From an uncultured Nitrospirota bacterium (lineage in GTDB: Bacteria; Nitrospirota; Nitrospiria; Nitrospirales; UBA8639): 64,000 nt of DNA. The position numbers and the translations under genes are program-made. Numbering within the stretch: position 1 is the stretch's first letter; every line of letters begins with the position of its first letter. The notes under the pieces were generated by a model that saw only the letters and a program-made list of their open reading frames with translations, ran no database searches and was not told where the DNA came from. The stretch covers positions 62,001 to 126,000 of the forward strand of contig CAKZPV010000003.1 in the NCBI GenBank assembly GCA_937139405.1, given 5' to 3'. Below are positions 54,608 through 62,335 of the stretch, in pieces.

Positions 54608-56434
54608 ATGAAGATACCTTCAATGCTTAATCAATATGTCAATCGATTTCGGCCCCTATATGGGAATATGTGTTTAGCCTTGTCGTTTGTTTGGAAGAGT
54701 GGATCCAATTGGACTCTCGCTAATATTGGGCTGCTCATCATGCAAGGACTTCTCCCTTTAGCCACGTTGTATCTAATGAAGTTGTTGGTTGATCACGTGG
54801 CTGATGCGCTTACTCAACCAAATCCTCAACTGTTATTAAATGACGTGGCGTTCATTATGATGGGGATGGGCGGGGTAGCATTATTGAGCAGTATTCTTTC
54901 GATACTTTCGACTTGGGTGTCGCGAGGCCATTCGCAGCTGGTTGTGGACTATATGCAAAATATTTTGCATGTTAAATCCTTGGAAGTCGATTTGGAATAT
55001 TATGAGAACTCGCAGTATTACGATCGCTTGCATCGTGCGCAACAGGAAGCTGGCCATCGTCCTATTTCCATTCTAAATTCACTTATACAAGTCGGTCAAA
55101 ATGCTATTTCCCTTGTTGCCATGGGAGGTCTGTTGTGGATGTTCCATTGGGCTGTTGTGCCTGTGTTGCTCGTTGTGGCCCTTCCTGAGTTTTTTGTTCG
55201 TCTTCGGTATGCGAATAAGATGTATGACTGGCAACGGAGTCGAACGGAGGAAGAACGCAAGACTTGGTACTTAAATTGGATGTTGACTCGGGATACCCAT
55301 GCGAAGGAAATCCGTTTATTTCAGGTGGGGTCATATTTTAAAGGAATGTATCAGGGTATACGGACATTGTTGCGTAATGAACGACTCGGCTTAGAAAAGA
55401 AACGAGCATTCGCATCTTTAGGCGCGCAAGTTTTAGCGACGCTCGGGATATTTGGTGTGTACTTTTTTCTTGCCCACCGTACCTTGCAAGGTTTTCTGAC
55501 CCTGGGTGATTTAGTCATGTATTTTCAAGCTATTCAGCGAGGGGCGGGTTTTCTGCAACAATTTAGTGTAAGCCTTTCGGGGTTGTATGAACATAATTTA
55601 TTTCTGAATAACCTCAATGAATTTTTAAAAGTGGAATCTCGTATTCAAGAGCCTATACATCCAATCGCCGTTCCAGTTCCCTCGACCAAGGGATTAGAGT
55701 TTGATGGTGTAACATTTGCGTATCCTGGAGACAGGCAAAAACGGCTTTGTCACTTTTCCTTTAAAATCAAACCAGGAGAACATATTGCATTTGTTGGAGC
55801 CAATGGAGCAGGGAAGACGACACTCGTGAAAGTGCTGTGCCGGCTGTATGACCCTGATGAAGGAGAGATTCGGCTTGATGATCGAAATATCCAAGACTTT
55901 TCAGTTGAACAATGGCGCGGTGAAATTAGTGTCATTTTTCAAGATTTTGCGCGATATTATTTAACAGCTCGAGAAAATATTGCGTTAACCGAGCATGGAA
56001 TCTCTGATTTGGAAAAAGTTAGAACGGCTGCAACACAGGCTGGTGCCAATGAGTTTATTGATCGTCTGCCTTTAGGGTATGACACAATTTTGGGGAAATG
56101 GTTTGACGGTGGCCAGGAACTCAGTGTTGGTGAATGGCAAAAAGTGGCGTTGTCTCGGGCATTTTTCCGTGACTCCCAAATATTGATACTTGATGAACCA
56201 ACCAGTGCGATGGATGCCAAAGCGGAAGCCCAATTATTTGAACGCTTTCATCAATTGACAAAGGGGCGAATGGCCATTTTGATTAGCCATCGTTTATCAA
56301 CGGTTAAAATGGTAGATCGTATTTATGTTGTGGATCATGGGGAAATCGTAGAATCCGGAAATCATGACGAGTTAATGAACCAAGCAGGGTCCTATGCTGA
56401 GCTGTATGAAATTCAAGCTAAGCACTATCAGTAA
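54608..56434 (+). CDS. ABC exporter (permease plus ATPase)
   Basis: A half-transporter of 608 residues: six membrane segments in the first 330 residues, then the ATPase with Walker A GANGAGKTT near 397, signature LSVGEWQKVALSRA near 505 and Walker B ILILDEPTSAMD. No C39 peptidase domain is present, so leader removal must come from the B2 protein encoded upstream. Its position right after B2 supports export of the mature peptide, as for lasso D proteins. Confidence 0.88.
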   Translation: MKIPSMLNQYVNRFRPLYGNMCLALSFVWKSGSNWTLANIGLLIMQGLLPLATLYLMKLLVDHVADALTQPNPQLLLNDVAFIMMGMGGVALLSSILSILSTWVSRGHSQLVVDYMQNILHVKSLEVDLEYYENSQYYDRLHRAQQEAGHRPISILNSLIQVGQNAISLVAMGGLLWMFHWAVVPVLLVVALPEFFVRLRYANKMYDWQRSRTEEERKTWYLNWMLTRDTHAKEIRLFQVGSYFKGMYQGIRTLLRNERLGLEKKRAFASLGAQVLATLGIFGVYFFLAHRTLQGFLTLGDLVMYFQAIQRGAGFLQQFSVSLSGLYEHNLFLNNLNEFLKVESRIQEPIHPIAVPVPSTKGLEFDGVTFAYPGDRQKRLCHFSFKIKPGEHIAFVGANGAGKTTLVKVLCRLYDPDEGEIRLDDRNIQDFSVEQWRGEISVIFQDFARYYLTARENIALTEHGISDLEKVRTAATQAGANEFIDRLPLGYDTILGKWFDGGQELSVGEWQKVALSRAFFRDSQILILDEPTSAMDAKAEAQLFERFHQLTKGRMAILISHRLSTVKMVDRIYVVDHGEIVESGNHDELMNQAGSYAELYEIQAKHYQ

Positions 56435-56466
56435 TTGAAAAATGCATACGTGTAAAGAGGTTTGCC

Positions 56467-57087
56467 ATGGCAAAACCAATACATGTCCTGAACAGAAGAA
56501 AAGTACTTGTCTGGGGAGGAATGGTCGGGGCACTCTTACTGAGTGGTGGGACATTGGTTCGTTGGTTGTACAAAATAGATGCATTGCCTGATCTTGAACA
56601 TATCCATGAACCGCTTCTTGAGCAATCCTTTGAAAATTTTTCGGCTTATGAAGCGACGGTCTTACATGAGGTGGCTGGACTCATCATTCCAGCGGATCAA
56701 CATCCCGGCGCAAAAGAGGCATTGGTGGTCGTTGAATTTGATCAGATGGCCAAAAACAATGAGCGGTTTAAGGTGCTGTGCCAGCAAGGTGTACGGTGGT
56801 TAGATGAAATAGCGAACGACCTGTTTCAGGTCAAGAGTTTTTTGCAACTTGATTGTTCCGCCCAAACAAAAATTCTCTTGAAGGCTGACGTACCGTTAAA
56901 AACGGTTTGGGAAAAGATCTCGGACAAGATTCAATATGGTGAAACACACCTCGGCTATACATTTTTCCAATCTCTCAAACAACAAACGTTTGCCGTTTTT
57001 TACGCCCATCCGATGGGTTGGATGACTGTTGGTTATCACGGCCCTCCTCAATGGTCGGGGCATCTAGACTATCATATCTGTGTGTAG
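56467..57087 (+). CDS. Gluconate 2-dehydrogenase subunit 3-like protein with Tat-type signal
   Basis: A 206-residue protein of the gamma-subunit family of FAD-dependent sugar dehydrogenases. The N-terminus NRRKVLVWGG followed by a hydrophobic stretch fits a twin-arginine signal; in known complexes this small subunit carries the flavoprotein out through Tat. The core FENFSAYEATVLHEVAGLIIPADQHPGA is typical. It is 32 bases after the exporter and 3 bases before the GMC gene. Confidence 0.8.
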   Translation: MAKPIHVLNRRKVLVWGGMVGALLLSGGTLVRWLYKIDALPDLEHIHEPLLEQSFENFSAYEATVLHEVAGLIIPADQHPGAKEALVVVEFDQMAKNNERFKVLCQQGVRWLDEIANDLFQVKSFLQLDCSAQTKILLKADVPLKTVWEKISDKIQYGETHLGYTFFQSLKQQTFAVFYAHPMGWMTVGYHGPPQWSGHLDYHICV

Positions 57088-57090
57088 AAC

Positions 57091-58770
57091 GTGACGCAGA
57101 GAATTGAAGCAGATATCTGTATTATAGGTTCCGGGGCCGGAGGAGCGGTTATGGCCTATAGTTTGAGCCAAGCAGGGTTTTCTGTTGTCGTCCTGGAAGC
57201 TGGGCCGCGCTTTGATCCGACACAGTATCCTCTGAACCAGGCAGATTGGGAACGATTACCAAAGACTTTCTCTGCTTCAAGAGATGCACAGCGAGATCAC
57301 TATACGAGCGGGCCGAAAGAACCGCTCAATCCTCAGTATCGTCATTTACAATCATGGACAGAAGGGGAAAAAGTATCAGTAAACAAAACGCATCGTGCTC
57401 CGCCAAAGGTCTATCGGGTGAAGGGAGTAGGAGGCTGCACCCTGCATTATCAGGGCGAAGCGCATCGTTTTTCTCCCCATGCCTTTAAATCTCGATCTTT
57501 ATTTGGGTATGGAGAAGATTGGCCTATTCAATACGAAGATCTTGAGCCCTATTATGACAAAATGGAAAAACTCTTAGGCGTCGCGGGTGATCCCAATAAC
57601 CCATTCAAAGCTCCTCGAGGCCCCTTCCCCAATCCACCTCATCGCTTAAGTTGTGCCAGCCAGCGCTTCAAGCAAGGCTTTGATGAATTAGGCCTCCAGC
57701 TACATCAAAATTCAGTCGCGATTCTTTCTCGACCCTATGATGGTCGGGTGCCCTGTAATTACTGTAACGGCTGTTCACAGGGATGCATGATGGGGTCGAA
57801 AAGTAGTATGGATGTATCGCTGTTGCCGAAAGCCGAAGCGACGGGGAACACACGCATTCTGGCGAATGCGACTGCAGCACAGATTCAAATAGATGGCGAA
57901 GAAAAGGCCAAAGGCGTCATGTTTTTTGATGAGAAAAAACAAGAAAATTTTGTCCATGCCAAGGTTGTTGTGCTTTCTGCTAGTGCGATGGAATCACCTC
58001 GTCTTTTATTGAATTCCGAGTCCAAGGCCTTCCCTGATGGCTTGGCCAATCGTAGTGGGGGCGTGGGCCTATATTTCATGGAGACGATGTTTCATGATCT
58101 CACCGCGTTGTTTGATGAACCGATTCATTCGCATAAAGGCTTGCAAATTGATGCTCGCTGTTGGAATTACAATTTTCCTAATCCGAGCCAATCTTTTCAG
58201 GCTGGAGTGGTATTTGGAGTATCACCCTTAGGGTTGATCGGTCCTGGAGCCTACTCCAAATATCTCGTTCACGGTTGGGGGAAAAGTCATAAGGATCAGA
58301 TGCGAGAATATTTTGGACGTACCTTGCATCTGTTTGCTATTGGAGAACAACATCCTCATCCAAATAATCAGGTGAAGCTGGATCCTACAGAGAGGGATGG
58401 TTTTGGTCTACCAGTCTCGCAACTCGCAACACAGCTTCATGCCAATGAATTGGAAATGCTGAATTTTATGGCGATACGAGGCAAGGCTATCTCAAATGCG
58501 GCAAGAGTCAAGCGAGTGCTAGGGGAAGCGAGTGCCTATGACTTGAGTGGTATTACCCATATGGGTGGAACCTGTCGAATGGGGTCAGATCCTCAACGGT
58601 CCGTCGTTAACCAGTTCTGCCAAAGTCATGATGTTCCTAATTTGTTTGTAGTGGATGCCAGTTGCTTTGTCACACAAGGCGGTGGCGATAGTCCATCATT
58701 GACGATTCAAGCTTTGGCGCTGCGAGCGGGAGAGTATCTTGCTAAAGAAGCGCGGAAAGGGAACATCTAA
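57091..58770 (+). CDS. GMC-family FAD oxidoreductase with Cys cluster
   Basis: A 559-residue glucose-methanol-choline oxidoreductase. The FAD loop CIIGSGAGGAVMAYSLSQAGF is at 10-30, and HMGGTCRMGSDPQ and LFVVDASCFVTQGGGDSPSLT lie near the end. A cluster PCNYCNGCSQGC near 221-231 matches the cysteine region of FAD glucose dehydrogenases, which in some members binds a 3Fe-4S cluster. There is no signal of its own, so export with the Tat-type partner is likely. The substrate may be a sugar or alcohol, or, given the locus, the RiPP. GTG start. Confidence 0.85.
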   Translation: MTQRIEADICIIGSGAGGAVMAYSLSQAGFSVVVLEAGPRFDPTQYPLNQADWERLPKTFSASRDAQRDHYTSGPKEPLNPQYRHLQSWTEGEKVSVNKTHRAPPKVYRVKGVGGCTLHYQGEAHRFSPHAFKSRSLFGYGEDWPIQYEDLEPYYDKMEKLLGVAGDPNNPFKAPRGPFPNPPHRLSCASQRFKQGFDELGLQLHQNSVAILSRPYDGRVPCNYCNGCSQGCMMGSKSSMDVSLLPKAEATGNTRILANATAAQIQIDGEEKAKGVMFFDEKKQENFVHAKVVVLSASAMESPRLLLNSESKAFPDGLANRSGGVGLYFMETMFHDLTALFDEPIHSHKGLQIDARCWNYNFPNPSQSFQAGVVFGVSPLGLIGPGAYSKYLVHGWGKSHKDQMREYFGRTLHLFAIGEQHPHPNNQVKLDPTERDGFGLPVSQLATQLHANELEMLNFMAIRGKAISNAARVKRVLGEASAYDLSGITHMGGTCRMGSDPQRSVVNQFCQSHDVPNLFVVDASCFVTQGGGDSPSLTIQALALRAGEYLAKEARKGNI

Positions 58771-59151
58771 CAGGCTCTGTTTGTGAATACATGTTGTGCG
58801 ACAAAGATACAGAACTTCTATGGAATACAAGAGAATGTATGCATGAGAAGGGGTGGGCTATTGGTTTTAATTTTCCTCTAACAAGTTTGGGTGATTTTTT
58901 CTAAGAAATACCATGCGTACGTATTTATGACTAGTTGAGGTTATCGCGAGAATTGGATGCTACAAATGTCATCTTACATGATTTGAGAAGAATGTCTTTC
59001 CGACTTTGAGCGTACGAGCAAGAGATTGTATTCTGCTGGCTGTTTGTCTCCCTCAAATTGACTATTGTGGAATGTGCAAGACAATTTTACTGTGATTGCA
59101 GTAGGTGTCAGGATTATTCCATGTGGTTTTCAAAAAGGAAGGCAACACCGT
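58771..59151. other. Intergenic region upstream of the first precursor
   Basis: About 380 bases. The GMC stop has no clear terminator. A TTGACT at 59058-59063 with a weak -10 (ACAATT) 17 bases on could be the promoter of the first precursor. No further precursor copy was found in this stretch. Confidence 0.4.
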
Positions 59152-59277
59152 ATGAATCAAGACCAACAAAAAGAAATCTATTCGGAGCCGATCGTGCTGA
59201 AACATGAGTCCTTACGTGAGGTCACTGGTGGGGGAAAATATGCCGAAAAAGTGACAGATGTTTTTGATGCCAATTAA
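59152..59277 (+). CDS. RiPP precursor peptide 1, lasso-type leader
   Basis: A 41-residue peptide with AAGGAAGG upstream. The leader has the lasso spacing Y10-x2-P13-x-V15-x3-E19-x5-T25, with V and E replacing the usual L and G. With T25 at -2, the core would be residues 27-41, GGKYAEKVTDVFDAN. Its acidic residues fall at core positions 6 and 10, which does not give a standard 7-9 residue lasso ring. Lys and Thr alternate with Glu and Asp. Leader recognition by the PqqD-like protein encoded downstream is expected. Confidence 0.8.
   Translation: MNQDQQKEIYSEPIVLKHESLREVTGGGKYAEKVTDVFDAN
59164..59232 (+). repeat. Leader-encoding repeat, copy 1
   Basis: A 69-base unit matching the one at 59405-59473 at 61 positions. 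Six of the seven differing codons are synonymous and the other is Ile/Val, so the leader protein sequence is kept while the core has diverged. Confidence 0.85.
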
Positions 59278-59284
59278 ATAATAA

Positions 59285-59315
59285 GGGGCGGAAGTATTGA
59301 GAGAGTACTTGCCCC
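59285..59315 (+). terminator. Hairpin between the precursors (possible attenuator)
   Basis: GGGGC and AAGTA pair with TACTT and GCCCC around a nine-base loop, with two bulged bases. No T-run follows; the next bases are the -35 of the second promoter. It may be a weak terminator or an mRNA processing or stability site after precursor 1. Confidence 0.45.
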
Positions 59316-59316
59316 G

Positions 59317-59343
59317 TTGACTTTTCTGTTGACCACATATAAT
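59317..59343 (+). promoter_or_regulatory. Candidate promoter of precursor 2
   Basis: TTGACT then a perfect TATAAT, 15 bases apart, about 50 bases upstream of the second precursor ATG. The spacer is short, but the -10 is ideal. Confidence 0.5.
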
Positions 59344-59395
59344 ATTTAAAAGGTCAAGGATTGTTATCGTTATCTTTCATTAGGGAGAGCAAGGT

Positions 59396-59518
59396 ATGCA
59401 AGCCCAACAAAAAGAAGTGTATTCAGAACCGATCGTGTTGAAACATGAGTCCTTGCGAGAGGTCACGGGTGGGATTCCCGGCAAATACACAGAAAAACAG
59501 AAAGAAGCTGTAGAATAA
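59396..59518 (+). CDS. RiPP precursor peptide 2, lasso-type leader
   Basis: A 40-residue peptide with GGGAGAG upstream. The leader is nearly the same as in precursor 1 (Y9, P12, V14, E18, T24). With T24 at -2, the core would be residues 26-40, GIPGKYTEKQKEAVE, where Glu33 sits at core position 8, right for a Gly1-Glu8 lasso ring. The core lacks the bulky plug residues typical of lassos and is rich in Lys and Glu, so side-chain ligation by ATP-grasp enzymes is also possible. It is followed by a strong terminator. Confidence 0.82.
   Translation: MQAQQKEVYSEPIVLKHESLREVTGGIPGKYTEKQKEAVE
59405..59473 (+). repeat. Leader-encoding repeat, copy 2
   Basis: Partner of the 69-base repeat in precursor 1; the identity stops at the Gly-Gly junction between leader and core, where an extra Ile-Pro appears here. 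Confidence 0.85.
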
Positions 59519-59604
59519 CCAGCAAAAGGTGCTGGCCAACAAAACCTCATGCCATAAGATGAGAGACTGTTTTTGAAGTAGACGAGATCATCATGATCTT
59601 ATTG

Positions 59605-59639
59605 GAAGGGAGTGAATAAATCACTCCCTTCTTTTTTTT
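59605..59639 (+). terminator. Rho-independent terminator after the precursors
   Basis: A perfect 11-bp stem GAAGGGAGTGA / TCACTCCCTTC with a five-base loop, followed by eight T. It should separate precursor transcription from the enzyme operon downstream. Confidence 0.95.
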
Positions 59640-59914
59640 GCGGAGTAACTTCCTCTGAGCTTTATTATTTCTTGCCTTTTTTTCTCCTCAGTTTTAGTTC
59701 ATGACGGCCTAAACTTTTGGTTTTTCAGAAAGAAAAAATCTTGAGGTCTGAGTGCACCCACCAAGATTGTTCTCTTTTATCCTCTCCTTTTTTCATCATT
59801 CTTTTACAATTTTCCTAGTGTTTTTGCTTGTGAGAGCGTCCTTTTCTGCCGATTAGTGAATAAGGTTGCTCGTATACTTAAGGGTGTTCTCATTGCCAAC
59901 GAGGGACTGGCTTG
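59640..59914. other. Intergenic region before the ATP-grasp operon
   Basis: About 275 bases, AT-rich. It must hold the promoter of the ATP-grasp-PqqD-HprK operon, since a strong terminator precedes it. I could not pick a convincing -35/-10 pair. Confidence 0.4.
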
Positions 59915-60838
59915 ATGATTCTCATTTTGGGGTCTACAGAAAATTGGGTTGTTCGGCAAGTGACGACAGTCCTTGTAGAGCAAGGTCTTTCAACGGTTGT
60001 GATTTCACCAGAAAATTTGGTGTTTGACGGCAATTTAATTTGGCAGGTTGGAATCAGTCAGCATTGTCAGCTAAACGATGGCAAGCGAGAGACCGTTTCA
60101 ATTGATTGTTCTTCGCTGGCAGCGATCCTTTGGCGAGGGAAATTTCCTCTATCTACTATGACTTCGGACCATTGGTCGCGACAAGATCGTGACTATATCG
60201 CGAAAGAGGGTTATGCGGCTTTGTTAGGGCTTTTACAGGATTGTCCATGTCCAGTGATCAACCAACCAACTCCGGCGGGAGACCGAAGTCGATTCTTTTT
60301 TGCAGACGCTTGTTGGACACGGCGGTTTGCAGAATATTCGATTCATCTCCCTTCCATGTGCCTTGCCACTTCTCGATCATTGGCGCACGAATGGTTGCAG
60401 GATGCTTCTGGAACGGTGCGAAGCATTTCGTTAGCTGGAGCAGACTCCACTGGACTCGTTCCTGAGCAATCAGAATTGAGCGAGTGGGATTACATGAAAT
60501 CTCCTCTCTGTTTACAAACTATTCCGTCAGGCCAATGGTTTCATGTGGTTACATGTGGAGAAGAAGCACTGGGTGGACCGATAGATCCGCAAGTTGGTTA
60601 TGGTTCATTTGTGACTGGAGTGGAACCTCAAGCTTGCCCTTCTTCGCTCATCAAAAAATGTGTGTTTTTAGGAAAAACCTTTCAAATGGAGTTTGCTGAG
60701 AGCATATGGGTGAATCATGAAGGAGGACAGTGGTATTGCATGGATTGGAATAGTTCTCCACAAGCGGAACATTGGGGAACAACGATGCATCAAGAAATTC
60801 CTAAGTTACTCGCCAAATTGCTTGTCAATATATCATGA
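59915..60838 (+). CDS. ATP-grasp-type protein 1 of the RiPP locus
   Basis: A 307-residue protein with a preATP-grasp start (MILILGSTENWVVRQV) and an ATP-grasp-like end, where WYCMDWNSSPQAEHWG occupies the place of the E-x-N metal motif (here D-x-N). The central lysine-bearing strands are less clear than in its neighbour, so this one may be the weaker or regulatory member of the pair, as in two-enzyme graspetide systems. It overlaps the next gene by ATGA. A TTG one codon earlier is an alternative start. Confidence 0.72.
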   Translation: MILILGSTENWVVRQVTTVLVEQGLSTVVISPENLVFDGNLIWQVGISQHCQLNDGKRETVSIDCSSLAAILWRGKFPLSTMTSDHWSRQDRDYIAKEGYAALLGLLQDCPCPVINQPTPAGDRSRFFFADACWTRRFAEYSIHLPSMCLATSRSLAHEWLQDASGTVRSISLAGADSTGLVPEQSELSEWDYMKSPLCLQTIPSGQWFHVVTCGEEALGGPIDPQVGYGSFVTGVEPQACPSSLIKKCVFLGKTFQMEFAESIWVNHEGGQWYCMDWNSSPQAEHWGTTMHQEIPKLLAKLLVNIS

Positions 60839-61770
60839 CATTCAATCCTCACATTCTTTTGATCGGGCCGGTCGCGGAGCCCATACTTGCGAGCGTCAGT
60901 GCGAGACTTGCGAGGCGAGATTGCACCTTGGTTATTTTGAATTTTCAGCGACCTGCTCATGAATGGCCCATTTCTCTTTCATTTTCTGGAAAGGAACGGA
61001 TAGGAATTTTACAGGTCGAAGATCGAAAAATCCACTTAGAGACTATTCGTTCCACCTATGTTCGGATAGCCAATAGGTTTCCTCAGGTGAATGATGGCGA
61101 AGTTTTTCAAGATATTCAACCGCATCATCACGCGCTTTTTCCTAATATCTTAGGGTGGCTTCCAGGGTTAGTGATCAATCCTTATGAGGCAGCTTGTACC
61201 AATGCCTCCAAACCGTATCAGCAATTGCTTATCTCGCAGTTAGGATTTCAAGTGCCTAAAACCTTGATAACAACCATGCCACAAGCCGTTCGTCATTTTT
61301 ATTCGGAATGTAACGGAAGGGTCATTTACAAATCGATTAGCGCAGAACGGTCTGTCGTGAAGCGGCTCATAGAGGAAGATTTTGATCGGCTCGAGCAAAT
61401 TCTATCATGCCCTGTTCAATTTCAAGAGTTTATTCCTGGGATCGATTTTCGAGTTCATGTGGTTGGTCGGCGGGTGTTTGCGAGTCAGATCGAAACGAGT
61501 TCGACTGATTACCGATATGTGGATACGGATGGATTTCGCCGTATTCGTGCTGTTGAGTTTTCTCCTGAGTTGCAGGAACAATGTGTGGCGTTGACTGAAG
61601 GGTTAGGGCTGGTCCTAGCGGGCATCGATCTACGGCGAACGATGGATGGCCAGTATTATTGTTTTGAGGTGAATACCAGTCCGGCATTTACATTTTACGA
61701 GGGTCAAACCGGGCAGCGAATTGGAGAGGCCGTTGCTGAGTTACTCTACAAAGGCAAGGTCGAATCTTAA
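60835..61770 (+). CDS. ATP-grasp ligase 2, RimK/graspetide-synthetase-like
   Basis: A 311-residue ATP-grasp enzyme. Clear motifs: VIYKSISAERS (ATP-binding Lys), VQFQEFIPGIDFRVHVVGRRVFA, the LAGIDLRRTMDGQYYCFEVNTSPAF block with the Asp and E-V-N metal ligands. This order matches the RimK and MvdD type ligases, which join carboxylates to side-chain hydroxyl or amino groups through acyl phosphates. The likely substrate is the nearby precursor, whose cores offer Lys, Thr, Glu and Asp. Confidence 0.82.
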   Translation: MTFNPHILLIGPVAEPILASVSARLARRDCTLVILNFQRPAHEWPISLSFSGKERIGILQVEDRKIHLETIRSTYVRIANRFPQVNDGEVFQDIQPHHHALFPNILGWLPGLVINPYEAACTNASKPYQQLLISQLGFQVPKTLITTMPQAVRHFYSECNGRVIYKSISAERSVVKRLIEEDFDRLEQILSCPVQFQEFIPGIDFRVHVVGRRVFASQIETSSTDYRYVDTDGFRRIRAVEFSPELQEQCVALTEGLGLVLAGIDLRRTMDGQYYCFEVNTSPAFTFYEGQTGQRIGEAVAELLYKGKVES

Positions 61771-61795
61771 TTGCTCAATAAAAGAGGAGGCGAGA

Positions 61796-62275
61796 ATGGC
61801 TGATATCGATAAACCGGAGAAAAAAGAATTATTTATTGGTTCTGAATTGCGACCTAAAGTCGGGTTTGATGAATCTGAAGATACGCCGCAGGTAAATTCT
61901 TCAGCCACAAATCAAGAAATTCAAGAGGCCGCCATGAAAGCGTTAGAAAGCCATGGTCCAATGTCACCCCTTCCTCAGAGTTCTGGTGATTGGGAGTCTG
62001 AAAAGAATTCTGTGCTTCATGCTGCTGAGGATGTGCATTGTACGATTTTAGAGGGGGATGCTGTGCTCTTAAATTTAGAGAATGGCTATTATTATTCCCT
62101 GAATAAAGTTGGAACGGTCATTTGGGAAAATAGCGATGGCAAGCGTACGCTTCAAAAAGTGCTCGAACATATTTGTGATCGATTTGACGTTACGGAAGAG
62201 CGGGCTCAAGCCGATCTGCTATCTATCACGGCACAATTAGTCCAAGAAAAGCTCCTTCTTAAGTCTGATGCTTGA
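61796..62275 (+). CDS. PqqD-family leader-binding protein (RRE)
   Basis: A 159-residue protein; GAGGAGG sits five bases before the ATG. Residues 77-157 form a PqqD domain: HCTILEGDAVLLNLENGYYYSLNKVGTVIWE, then the helical half ending VQEKLLL. In lasso systems the stand-alone PqqD (B1) binds the Y-x2-P leader motif and hands the precursor to B2. The first 70 residues are acidic and probably disordered, which is longer than usual for B1. It follows the ATP-grasp gene by 25 bases. Confidence 0.88.
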   Translation: MADIDKPEKKELFIGSELRPKVGFDESEDTPQVNSSATNQEIQEAAMKALESHGPMSPLPQSSGDWESEKNSVLHAAEDVHCTILEGDAVLLNLENGYYYSLNKVGTVIWENSDGKRTLQKVLEHICDRFDVTEERAQADLLSITAQLVQEKLLLKSDA

Positions 62276-62335
62276 GTGGTCTTTTTTCGTAGATCCTGAA
62301 AGTTTTCCTATGACATGCCCATGATTGGAGCGACC

